Part shown: positions 15,255 to 23,056 of the stretch, one piece after another
How positions within the stretch are numbered: position 1 is the first letter of the stretch
Layout of the letters: the number at the start of each line of letters is the position of its first letter
NCBI GenBank assembly: GCA_944322885.1
Contig: CALUQH010000034.1
Span: 1-47,771, forward strand
DNA from: Candidatus Gastranaerophilales bacterium
GTDB lineage: Bacteria; Cyanobacteriota; Vampirovibrionia; Gastranaerophilales; Gastranaerophilaceae
Direction: 5' to 3'
Length of the DNA: 47,771 nucleotides
The notes under the pieces: model-generated
The model's input: only the letters and a program-made list of their open reading frames with translations
Told to the model about the DNA's origin: nothing
The model's database searches: none
Made by a program: the position numbers and the translations under genes

Positions 15255-15869
15255 ATGAAAAATGCATTCACTTTGGCTGAAGTTCTTGTTACTCTTGGTA
15301 TAATCGGTGTTGTAGCTGCAATGACTGTTCCAAATTTAATGGAAAATTATCAGCGTCAAAGTTATATAACACAGTTAAGAAAAACACACTCAGAATTATC
15401 TCAGGCTGCTGAATCTGCAATGAATGACAGTAACACTCAAAGATTCTTTGAATCCCAAGCAATAAGAAGGGGACCTGGGACTTTCATAAGTACTTATTTT
15501 AAAACTACAAAGACTTGTTCTTCTTCAGAATTTACAGATTGTTTGGCCGCAAGTTATAATACCGTAAATGGAACTTCTTATTTTTTGTCGTTTAACGGTG
15601 ATGGTGATACTTCTTGTGCTGTTTTAGCGAGCGGCAGTGCAATGTGTATAATGAAAAATGGTGCCTCAATCATAGCTACTGTTGATATTAACGGAAAACA
15701 AGGTCCAAACGTGTATGGCAGAGATTTGTTCCACCTTTCTATTGAAAATGACGGTAGTGTTACTTCTGTTGTAAGCCCTGATAATGCAACTAGTGGAGCA
15801 TGTCAGGAAGGGGATTACGGTGAATGTTTTGCTAAAATTTTAAATGACGGATGGGTAATGGACTATTGA
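15255..15869 (+). CDS. Type IV pilin-like / pseudopilin protein (204 aa)
   Basis: It starts at MKNAFTLAEVLVTLG (15255) behind AGAGAGG; an ORF extension upstream to 15213 lacks a ribosome binding site. A prepilin-peptidase-type signal (KNA before F-T-L-A-E, with Glu at +5) is followed by a ~20-residue hydrophobic helix. The rest is an extracellular domain with four or more cysteines and the motif DINGKQGPNVYGRDLF, which the second pilin-like gene (22.3-23.0 kb) also has. It could be a minor pilin or a secretion pseudopilin. It follows trmFO after 45 bases and ends at a strong terminator. Confidence 0.85.
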   Translation: MKNAFTLAEVLVTLGIIGVVAAMTVPNLMENYQRQSYITQLRKTHSELSQAAESAMNDSNTQRFFESQAIRRGPGTFISTYFKTTKTCSSSEFTDCLAASYNTVNGTSYFLSFNGDGDTSCAVLASGSAMCIMKNGASIIATVDINGKQGPNVYGRDLFHLSIENDGSVTSVVSPDNATSGACQEGDYGECFAKILNDGWVMDY

Positions 15870-15887
15870 TGCAGAATAGAAATTATT

Positions 15888-15921
15888 AAAAAAAGGAACT
15901 CTTTAAAGAGTTCCTTTTTTT
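15888..15921. terminator. Bidirectional terminator between convergent genes
   Basis: A palindrome of 17 bases per arm (AAAAAAAGGAACTCTTT and its complement) lies between the pilin-like gene (+) and the 216-aa gene (-). Confidence 0.85.
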
Positions 15922-16570
15922 ATACTTTAGTATCAAGCTGTTGTTGATTTTTTTCTTGATTTTGAGCCTTTTTATTTTTATCTTCAAGTCCCAAAAATCT
16001 GAGTGCCGGGTGAATGAAGGCATGGCTTACCTGAGGAGCAAGTACGGCCAATCCTAAAACTGAGCCGATTATGTTGCTTAACTCTACGGCTCCTTTTACA
16101 TATGCGAATTTTTCTGGATTTTCTTTTTTGAGCTCTGCCAATAAGGTTGCATTGTATTTGTCGCTTACTTTATTTTTGCTTGTAATAAGCTCTTTGCTTA
16201 ATGTTGCCTGTCTGTTATTTATTGAAGGATTATCGGCAAGTTTTCTGTAATGCAAATATTCTGATACATTTTTAAAATGTTCAAATCCGTTTGTATTTTT
16301 AAATATTTTGTCTTTTGCCAGTTTAAATCCGCCTTTTTTAAATACCGGTACAATTAACCAGAGGTATACAGCAAGGCATGTTGCCTGATATAAAAATTCT
16401 TTTGCTGCTGCATACTGTTTTGTATCGGAATCTATATCATTATCTATAAGAATAAATCCGGGTCTGCCGATTGATTTCAATGTTGTTTCTATTGTCACCG
16501 ATTGAGTAGTGTTTTGAGCGACAGCAGCCAAATTTGAACTTGTTAAAACTTTTTGAACAGCTCCGATCAT
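15920..16570 (-). CDS. Lineage-type membrane protein, paralog of its neighbour (216 aa)
   Basis: Begins MIGAVQKVLTSSNLAAVAQN. A central block, KSIGRPGFILIDND followed by TKQYAAAKEFL, matches the upstream gene's KGICRPTFTMMDK and TKKYTALREGL. Two hydrophobic segments are visible (ATCLAVYLWLIVPVF, ~75-90, and NIIGSVLGLAVLAP, ~170). The tail is glutamine/lysine-rich. Its start overlaps the stop of the 180-aa gene by four bases (16567-16570), so the two are cotranslated and probably act together. Function unknown. Confidence 0.7.
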   Translation of the reverse strand: MIGAVQKVLTSSNLAAVAQNTTQSVTIETTLKSIGRPGFILIDNDIDSDTKQYAAAKEFLYQATCLAVYLWLIVPVFKKGGFKLAKDKIFKNTNGFEHFKNVSEYLHYRKLADNPSINNRQATLSKELITSKNKVSDKYNATLLAELKKENPEKFAYVKGAVELSNIIGSVLGLAVLAPQVSHAFIHPALRFLGLEDKNKKAQNQEKNQQQLDTKV

Positions 16571-17109
16571 AATCCACCTACCCTTAATCCGCTTTGCGGT
16601 CTGTTTGTATATGAATACATCTGGGGAAATACATTTTTATGTGTTACAGGATTGATTGTCGGCGGAATATATGTAGTTTGTGGTTCCTGTAATATGTTTT
16701 TAGGGTGTTTTTTATCTTCCGGAGCTTTCAAACCTATTGCATCCATTATCGGTTTAATAGCTACCGAACAAAGTCCCGGTATTATTAATAATGCGGCTGT
16801 ACAAACCCCTATAAACATCATGTTTTTTTCTGCACGTCCGGCAAGGGCTCTATCTTTGTGAAATACTTTTTTGGCAAGTGCGCCGGCCAGTTCTCCGCTT
16901 GCCCAGTAAGCAGGTATTGCAATTGCTTCGGTTAAACCTTCTCTTAATGCCGTATATTTTTTTGTTTCAGGATTTTCAGTTTTGTCCATCATCGTAAATG
17001 TCGGACGGCAAATCCCTTTGACTGTAGCAATTGCCATTACTACATAGGTTGGTTTATTATTTTCGCCCAATTTCTTGCATGTGCGTTTTATAATATCTGC
17101 TAGTGCCAT
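16567..17109 (-). CDS. Lineage-type membrane protein, paralog of its neighbour (180 aa)
   Basis: Begins MALADIIKRTCKKLGENN, shares the block described for the 216-aa gene, and has hydrophobic segments near residues 66-80 (AIAIPAYWASGELAG) and 97-112 (FIGVCTAALLIIPGL). The C-terminal ~50 residues are proline- and threonine-rich and likely unstructured. A weaker resemblance to residues 60-120 of the 643-aa protein is visible (basic residue, RE-G-hydrophobic-x-E, proline). Function unknown; probably specific to this bacterial lineage. Confidence 0.7.
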   Translation of the reverse strand: MALADIIKRTCKKLGENNKPTYVVMAIATVKGICRPTFTMMDKTENPETKKYTALREGLTEAIAIPAYWASGELAGALAKKVFHKDRALAGRAEKNMMFIGVCTAALLIIPGLCSVAIKPIMDAIGLKAPEDKKHPKNILQEPQTTYIPPTINPVTHKNVFPQMYSYTNRPQSGLRVGGL

Positions 17110-17145
17110 AATTCCTTAGAGTTTAAAATCCGTAAATAAAAATTT

Positions 17146-17174
17146 TTGCTAGTAATTTCTACATTTGTTATAAT
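17146..17174 (+). promoter_or_regulatory. Sigma70-type promoter of the anti-sigma/sigma operon
   Basis: TTGCTA (17146-17151), a 17-base spacer and a perfect TATAAT (17169-17174). It predicts a start near 17181 and a ~107-base leader. Confidence 0.65.
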
Positions 17175-17237
17175 ATATTACGAAAAAAATATTTGCAAAT
17201 AAAAAATGAACTTTTTTATTTTTGAATCGTTCCATTA

Positions 17238-17273
17238 GTATAGAGGTTAAAAAATCTTTAACAAAGTCTATAC
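17238..17273 (+). promoter_or_regulatory. Leader hairpin abutting the anti-sigma ribosome binding site
   Basis: GTATAG and GTTAAA pair with TTTAAC and CTATAC (two stacked 6-bp stems with an internal loop). The hairpin ends exactly where the Shine-Dalgarno AGAAGGA begins (17274), so it could modulate translation. Confidence 0.4.
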
Positions 17274-17287
17274 AGAAGGACCAGAAA

Positions 17288-17632
17288 ATGAAAGAAAAAT
17301 GTACTAAATACGAAGCTTTATTTACATTCGGCAATGACGAAATATTAAAAGAACATGTTAATTCCTGCAAGGATTGTCAAAAGGAACAGAAAGTCATGGA
17401 TAAAGTTTCTGATTTGTTGAAAGAAGTAAGACCGTATTACAAGGCCAAAAGACATAATGTGGTAAAGTTAAAAGCTGCCTGCGCCGTATTCGCAATATTA
17501 TTAAGCGGAACGACTCTGGGAGTAATTAATTTAAACACGGATATTTCCGAAACTATAAAGTATGGTACAACTCTTAGTGCGGAAGATTACGGTTTTCCTG
17601 TAGATTCGTACGGATTTTTAATGGTGGAATAG
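17288..17632 (+). CDS. Zinc-finger anti-sigma factor-like membrane protein (114 aa)
   Basis: Starts at MKEKCTKYEALFTFG behind AGAAGGA; the 22-residue upstream extension has no site of its own. Residues ~20-33 give EHVNSCKDCQ, the H-x3-C-x2-C core of zinc-associated anti-sigma domains. One transmembrane helix follows (CAVFAILLSGTTLGVI, ~62-78), leaving a short C-terminal outside domain. It precedes an ECF-type sigma factor by 3 bases, the usual partner. It would hold the sigma factor at the membrane until an envelope signal arrives (inference from family and context). Confidence 0.7.
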   Translation: MKEKCTKYEALFTFGNDEILKEHVNSCKDCQKEQKVMDKVSDLLKEVRPYYKAKRHNVVKLKAACAVFAILLSGTTLGVINLNTDISETIKYGTTLSAEDYGFPVDSYGFLMVE

Positions 17633-17635
17633 TTA

Positions 17636-18133
17636 ATGGATTTTAAACAGCTTATAAAAAGCAACCAGAATAATGTAAGAAGTATTATAAAACTTATTAC
17701 AAAAGAAACAAACGAAGATTTAGAACAAGAGGTTTATGTAAAGGTATGGAAGAATGCCAAAAATTACAAAGAACAGGGCTCATTTAAGGCCTGGATAAAT
17801 ACTATTGCCAGGAATGTGTCAAAGGATTATCTGAAATCGTCTTATAAAAAGGTATCTGATAGCGCTGTAGCAGATGAAGAGTGTCTGAATCTTATAAAAG
17901 ATAAGAAACCTACTCCGGAACTTACTTTGATAAGTAATGACAGACAAAAAAGAATTATTGAGGCGATAAATACTTTGAAACCAAAATTTAAACAAACAGT
18001 CATGCTGTGTGAAATATACGGGTATTCTTATGAGGACGCGGCTCATAAATTGAAATGCCCTGTAGGTACAATTAAATCACGACTATACAATGCCAAAAAA
18101 GAATTGGCAGAAAAGTTACAAGATTTGTTATAA
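17636..18133 (+). CDS. ECF-family RNA polymerase sigma factor (165 aa)
   Basis: Region 2 is visible as DLEQEVYVKVWKNAKNY and SFKAWINTIARNVSKDYL (~28-65). Region 4 is LKPKFKQTVMLCEIYGYSYE with IKSRLYNAKKELAEKL (~118-162), the helix-turn-helix that reads the -35. There is no region 1 or 3, as expected for ECF sigma factors. GGTGG inside the end of the anti-sigma gene is the ribosome binding site, so translation is coupled. The next gene encodes a Spy-like periplasmic protein and is a likely target or co-operon member. Confidence 0.9.
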   Translation: MDFKQLIKSNQNNVRSIIKLITKETNEDLEQEVYVKVWKNAKNYKEQGSFKAWINTIARNVSKDYLKSSYKKVSDSAVADEECLNLIKDKKPTPELTLISNDRQKRIIEAINTLKPKFKQTVMLCEIYGYSYEDAAHKLKCPVGTIKSRLYNAKKELAEKLQDLL

Positions 18134-18151
18134 AAAGAAAGGATTTTGATT

Positions 18152-18769
18152 ATGATGAAAAAAGCTTTACTTATTGCAAGTGTTATGATTTTTGCAGCTT
18201 CTGCAACTTTTGCAGCTGATGCGGCAACAAATGCAGCTCCTGAGGCTGTTCCAACAAAATCTACAGTTCAATCTAAAGAATGCAACTGCAAGAAAAGACC
18301 TCCTGTTAATCCTGAATTTAAAAAACGTCAGACAGATTTTGAAAATCGCTTGAAATTAACTGATGAGCAAAAAGCTCAGGCAAAAGAAATTCGCCAAAAA
18401 GGTATTGAACAGATGAGACCTATTATGGAAAAAATCAAAGAAAAACGCATGGAAGCAGAAGCTGTAAAACGTTCAAGAATGGCTGTTGAAATGCAGCAGG
18501 AAAAGTTAGCACAAATTCATAAAGAAATTCGTGCTTTGAAACGTGAGGCTCACGAACTTCGTCTGCAGAATATGAAAGAATTTGAATCAATATTAACTAA
18601 AAAACAGCAGAAAGAATTAAAGAAAATGAAAGAAGAAGGACGTAAAAACTTTGAAAAAAGACATAAAAGAGGCGGGCATCCTGAATTCGGCCACCGTCCC
18701 GGATTTGGCCCCGAAGGCCCGAGACCTGAGGCACCGGCTCCAGTAGAACCTGCTCCGGTTAAGGAATAA
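18152..18769 (+). CDS. Periplasmic Spy/CpxP-like LTxxQ protein (205 aa)
   Basis: An N-terminal signal peptide (MMKKALLIASVMIFAASATFA, cleavage likely before ADAA) is followed by an all-helical charged domain with LKLTDEQKAQAKEIRQKG, the LTxxQ motif of Spy/CpxP-type proteins, repeated more loosely later (ILTKKQQKELKKMKEEG). The tail is proline/glycine-rich (FGHRPGFGPEGPRP). The chosen ATG is 8 bases after AAAGAAAGGA; a TTG at 18146 is less likely. It sits 18 bases after the sigma gene. An extracytoplasmic chaperone or metal/envelope-stress role is inferred from the family. Confidence 0.75.
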   Translation: MMKKALLIASVMIFAASATFAADAATNAAPEAVPTKSTVQSKECNCKKRPPVNPEFKKRQTDFENRLKLTDEQKAQAKEIRQKGIEQMRPIMEKIKEKRMEAEAVKRSRMAVEMQQEKLAQIHKEIRALKREAHELRLQNMKEFESILTKKQQKELKKMKEEGRKNFEKRHKRGGHPEFGHRPGFGPEGPRPEAPAPVEPAPVKE

Positions 18770-18819
18770 TATTTATAGATGATGTGATTCTTTATTTGAG
18801 CTCAGAACAACAAAAACAT

Positions 18820-18848
18820 AAAAGGGTTGATTTTTAATCAGCCCTTTT
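18820..18848 (+). terminator. Terminator of the sigma operon
   Basis: AAAAGGGTTGATT pairs with AATCAGCCCTTTT over a TTT loop (13 bp, one G-T pair), 50 bases after the Spy-like gene and before cysK. Confidence 0.65.
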
Positions 18849-18874
18849 ATAATATGTAGCAAAAGGAGTTAAAT

Positions 18875-19792
18875 ATGAAAATTGCAGAAAATGTACTTGA
18901 ATTAATAGGTAATACCCCTCTTGTAAAAATAAATAAAATTAACAACGGGAATGCCTGTATAATAGCAAAATTGGAAAGTTTTAATCCGGGTGGTTCAATA
19001 AAAGACCGTCCGGCTTTAAATATGATAGAAATGGCGGAACAACAGGGGCTTGTAAATAAAGATACAGTGATAATTGAACCGACCAGCGGAAATACCGGGA
19101 TAGGTCTTGCTATGGTGTGTGCTGTTAAGGGATATAGAATGATTTTAACAATGCCTGAAACTATGAGTATAGAAAGACGTAAACTTTTGGCTGCTTATGG
19201 TGCTGAAATTGTTCTTACCGAAGGTGCAAAGGGTATGCAGGGTGCTGTTGACAAAGCGGAAGAACTTCATCACGAAATAAAAAATTCTTTTATCCCGCAG
19301 CAGTTTAATAACCCTGCAAATCCTGAAATTCATGAAAAAATAACTTCCGAAGAAATATGGAAAGGTACTGATGGTAAAGTTGATATTGTGATTGCTGGAG
19401 TTGGTACAGGCGGAACAATTTCAGGCATTGCAAGAGGTTTAAAACATAAAAATCCTAAAATAAAAGCAATTGCTGTTGAACCGTATTCTTCACAAGTTCT
19501 GGCGGGAAAGCCCGCTGGTGCTCATGGTATTCAGGGAATTGGTGCAAATTTTGTCCCGGGGAATTTTGACAGAGAAGTTATAGATGAAATTTTTCCGGTA
19601 AAAGATGACGATGCAATGGAAACTACAAGAAAACTTGCGAAAGAAGAAGGTGTTTTATGCGGAATATCATCGGGAGCTGCAATGTATGCGGCTTTAGAGA
19701 TTTCTAAAAAAACAGAAAATACCGGGAAGAATATTATTGTAATTTTACCGGATACTGGTGAAAGATATTTGTCCGGAAGCTTATTTAATTAG
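18875..19792 (+). CDS. cysK: Cysteine synthase (O-acetylserine sulfhydrylase, 305 aa)
   Basis: A PLP enzyme that makes L-cysteine from O-acetylserine and sulfide. The PLP lysine is K43 in NPGGSIKDRPA; the substrate loop TSGNTG is at 70-75; the phosphate-binding GVGTGGTISG lies near 175-185; and the C-terminal SSGAAMYAALEI and LPDTGERYLS are family-typical. Length matches CysK/CysM. The start follows AAAGGAG. It is monocistronic between two hairpin terminators. The lack of a regulatory domain argues against cystathionine beta-synthase. Confidence 0.95.
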   Translation: MKIAENVLELIGNTPLVKINKINNGNACIIAKLESFNPGGSIKDRPALNMIEMAEQQGLVNKDTVIIEPTSGNTGIGLAMVCAVKGYRMILTMPETMSIERRKLLAAYGAEIVLTEGAKGMQGAVDKAEELHHEIKNSFIPQQFNNPANPEIHEKITSEEIWKGTDGKVDIVIAGVGTGGTISGIARGLKHKNPKIKAIAVEPYSSQVLAGKPAGAHGIQGIGANFVPGNFDREVIDEIFPVKDDDAMETTRKLAKEEGVLCGISSGAAMYAALEISKKTENTGKNIIVILPDTGERYLSGSLFN

Positions 19793-19793
19793 C

Positions 19794-19830
19794 AAAAAGG
19801 ACTTGTACTATTATAGTACAAGTCCTTTTT
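19794..19830. terminator. Strong bidirectional terminator (cysK / groEL)
   Basis: A perfect 17-bp stem (AAAAAGGACTTGTACTA) with a TTA loop, bounded by A and T runs, between the convergent genes cysK and groEL. Confidence 0.9.
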
Positions 19831-19850
19831 TATCTCGAGGAATGAATAAA

Positions 19851-21494
<1,644 letters not shown>

Positions 21495-21537
21495 TTATAT
21501 GCCTCCATTTTCATTTGATTTTTACCATACAGGGATT

Positions 21538-21596
21538 AAGTGAAGAGTGAACGGTGACGTGTGAAGCGATTCTCATTTCACTCTTCACGCTTCACC
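21538..21596. repeat. Dispersed palindromic repeat, copy A (groES-groEL intergenic)
   Basis: The unit begins AGTGAAGAGTGAACGGTGA and contains GTGTGAAGCGA, then the inverted TTTCACTCTTCACGCTTCAC. A second copy, about 80% similar in its left arm, lies at 24884-24948. The arms can fold into a long hairpin. It abuts the groES stop. Confidence 0.75.
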
Positions 21597-21880
21597 TATT
21601 CAATAATTGCTAATGCGTCTTTTACAGATAGAATTTTATATTCTACACCGTCCATTTTAATATCTGTGCCTGCATATTTTGCATAAAGAACAGTATCGCC
21701 TACTTTAACGTCCATAGGTTCTCTTTCGCCTTTGTCGTTAATTTTACCTGCGCCTACAGCAACGATTTCGCCTTTTTGAGGTTTTTCTTTTGCACTGTCC
21801 GGAATAAAAATACCGCCTGAAGTTTGTTCAGTATCTTCAATAACTTTAATTACAATTCTGTCTCCTAATGGTTTTAACAT
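21596..21880 (-). CDS. groES: Co-chaperonin GroES (94 aa)
   Basis: Complete Hsp10: starts [15 protein letters not shown], has the mobile loop [21 protein letters not shown] (residues ~17-37) that docks on GroEL, then [16 protein letters not shown] and the C-terminal [27 protein letters not shown] before the ATG gives a strong ribosome binding site. It is the first gene of the groESL operon. No CIRCE element was found upstream; a palindromic repeat (21907-21963) lies in the probable leader instead. Confidence 0.98.
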   Translation of the reverse strand: MLKPLGDRIVIKVIEDTEQTSGGIFIPDSAKEKPQKGEIVAVGAGKINDKGEREPMDVKVGDTVLYAKYAGTDIKMDGVEYKILSVKDALAIIE

Positions 21881-21906
21881 AATATTCTCTCCTTTTCTCC
21901 TTGTCT

Positions 21907-21963
21907 GTCATTCTGAACTGGTTTCAGAATCTCTTTTAGATCCTGAAATAAATTCAGGATGAC
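21907..21963. repeat. Imperfect palindromic repeat upstream of groES
   Basis: Two 26-base arms, GTCATTCTGAACTGG... and the reverse complement reading GTCATCCTGAATTTA..., agree at 21 of 26 positions around a short loop. Hairpins of the 'GTCATxCTGAA...TTCAGxATGAC' type are scattered through many bacterial genomes. It would sit in the groESL leader RNA. Confidence 0.75.
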
Positions 21964-22031
21964 TATTACTTTATATTTATATAACGTATTTGTAAAAAAA
22001 TTAATTTTCTTAAGGAAAAATTAATTTTTGA

Positions 22032-22060
22032 TTGAAAAGTGTTCTCCAAAATGATATAAT
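22032..22060 (+). promoter_or_regulatory. Sigma70 promoter of the poly-G leader ORF / pilin unit
   Basis: TTGAAA (22032-22037), exactly 17 bases, TATAAT (22055-22060). The predicted transcript starts near 22067, just before the AAGGAG at 22081. Confidence 0.75.
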
Positions 22061-22092
22061 AATAAAGTAAAGATTAAGAAAAGGAGCTTGTT

Positions 22093-22194
22093 ATGAGAAG
22101 ATTTAGAACAAAACAGACACTAAAATTTGCCAACTTAAATAATTTTGGTGTTAGTTTTTCTATGCAAGCAGTTCTCGGGGGGGGGGCAATTTAG
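22093..22194 (+). CDS. Leader ORF with G10 tract, out of frame with the pilin (33 aa)
   Basis: An ATG 6 bases after AAGGAG (22081-22086), with a good promoter upstream, opens a 33-residue frame beginning MRRFRTKQTLKFANLN that ends just after a run of ten G (22177-22186). The stop TAG is only reached in the present frame. The pilin-like ATG at 22257 is 164 bases downstream of this ATG, i.e. offset by two; one extra G, or two fewer, would make a continuous fusion into the pilin-like protein with no stop between. So this may be the true start of the gene at 22257, currently frameshifted, rather than a separate gene. Confidence 0.6.
   Translation: MRRFRTKQTLKFANLNNFGVSFSMQAVLGGGAI
22177..22186 (+). 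repeat. Homopolymer tract G10 (candidate slippage site)
   Basis: Ten consecutive G residues in an otherwise AT-rich genome, inside the leader ORF and upstream of the pilin-like frame. Runs of this length are prone to gain or loss of single bases during replication, and also to sequencing error. Confidence 0.9.
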
Positions 22195-22256
22195 AGCTTG
22201 CACCACAGGGTTTTCGAGGGGTTGAAAAGGGTCTAAAAAAATATTATATTAGTGAT

Positions 22257-22985
22257 ATGTTACATCACTATAGGGGCAAAAAAGCTTTTACGTTAGCGGA
22301 AGTTATGATTACTTTAGGTATAATCGGTATTGTAGCGGCAATGACAATGCCAGCATTAATTAGTTTATACCAAAAAAAAATAGTAGAAACTAGATTAGAA
22401 CAGACTTATTCATTGATATCTCAAGCTTTAAAAATGGCAGAAGCTGATTATGGTGATAGTCAGTATTGGATGCGTGATAGTGCTGGCCCGCAAGATGATG
22501 CAATAACTCCTGCTGTGACTTTTCTTGAAATATATTTTTTGCCTTATTTAAAAGATGGATACAAATATGGAGTTATTGGTGGAAAAGGGTTACAGGATAT
22601 AGGTTATAATAATAGATATATAGGTAGTGTCACAGCTCAATCAAGATATGTTTGTTTGGGTAGTGGGATTAATTTATTTTTTGGTTATTATATTGGTCGA
22701 CAAGGTGTTATCGGGATACCTATTTTAATAGATATTAATGGATCGAAAGGTCCAAATGTTACAGGAAGAGATTTGTTTGAACTTACTTTTTCGTTATATG
22801 ATGGTATTCTTTTTATGTCAGGAGAACGGCGAGTAACCGGTTATGGGTTAACATATGATAATATTATTAAATATGATGAGATTTATAAACGATGTAAAAA
22901 TGGAGGCAATGGTCTTTTAGAGTGTGGGGCTCTAATAAAACAGAATGGATGGAAAATCCCAAAAGATTATCCTTACAGAATATAA
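22257..22985 (+). CDS. Second type IV pilin-like protein, possibly phase-variable (242 aa)
   Basis: A prepilin-type signal GKKAFTLAEVMITLGIIG (F after A, Glu at +5) is followed by the hydrophobic helix GIVAAMTMPALISLY and a globular domain with DINGSKGPNVTGRDLFELTF, matching the pilin-like protein at 15255. The ATG at 22257 has no Shine-Dalgarno, so it may be internal: the well-formed start is at 22093, one frame off because of the G10 tract. If fused, the leader before the pilin signal would be ~65 residues, long for a prepilin. The present-sequence gene may be poorly expressed or off. Confidence 0.75.
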   Translation: MLHHYRGKKAFTLAEVMITLGIIGIVAAMTMPALISLYQKKIVETRLEQTYSLISQALKMAEADYGDSQYWMRDSAGPQDDAITPAVTFLEIYFLPYLKDGYKYGVIGGKGLQDIGYNNRYIGSVTAQSRYVCLGSGINLFFGYYIGRQGVIGIPILIDINGSKGPNVTGRDLFELTFSLYDGILFMSGERRVTGYGLTYDNIIKYDEIYKRCKNGGNGLLECGALIKQNGWKIPKDYPYRI

Positions 22986-23044
22986 TTTTGCTTATATAAG
23001 AATTTATAGCCATGTAAGGTTATAAACTTATATTTTTTTTATGT

Positions 23045-23050
23045 TATTCT
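23045..23050 (+). promoter_or_regulatory. Possible -10 box of the peptide-binding protein gene
   Basis: TATTCT lies 6 bases before the ATG at 23057, and no Shine-Dalgarno is present. The -35 is not clear. Confidence 0.35.
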
Positions 23051-23056
23051 AAAACT

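Noticed and set aside
21881-22060. CIRCE operator upstream of groES
   Set aside because: No TTAGCACTC-N9-GAGTGCTAA-like sequence is present; the visible palindrome is a different, repeat-type sequence.
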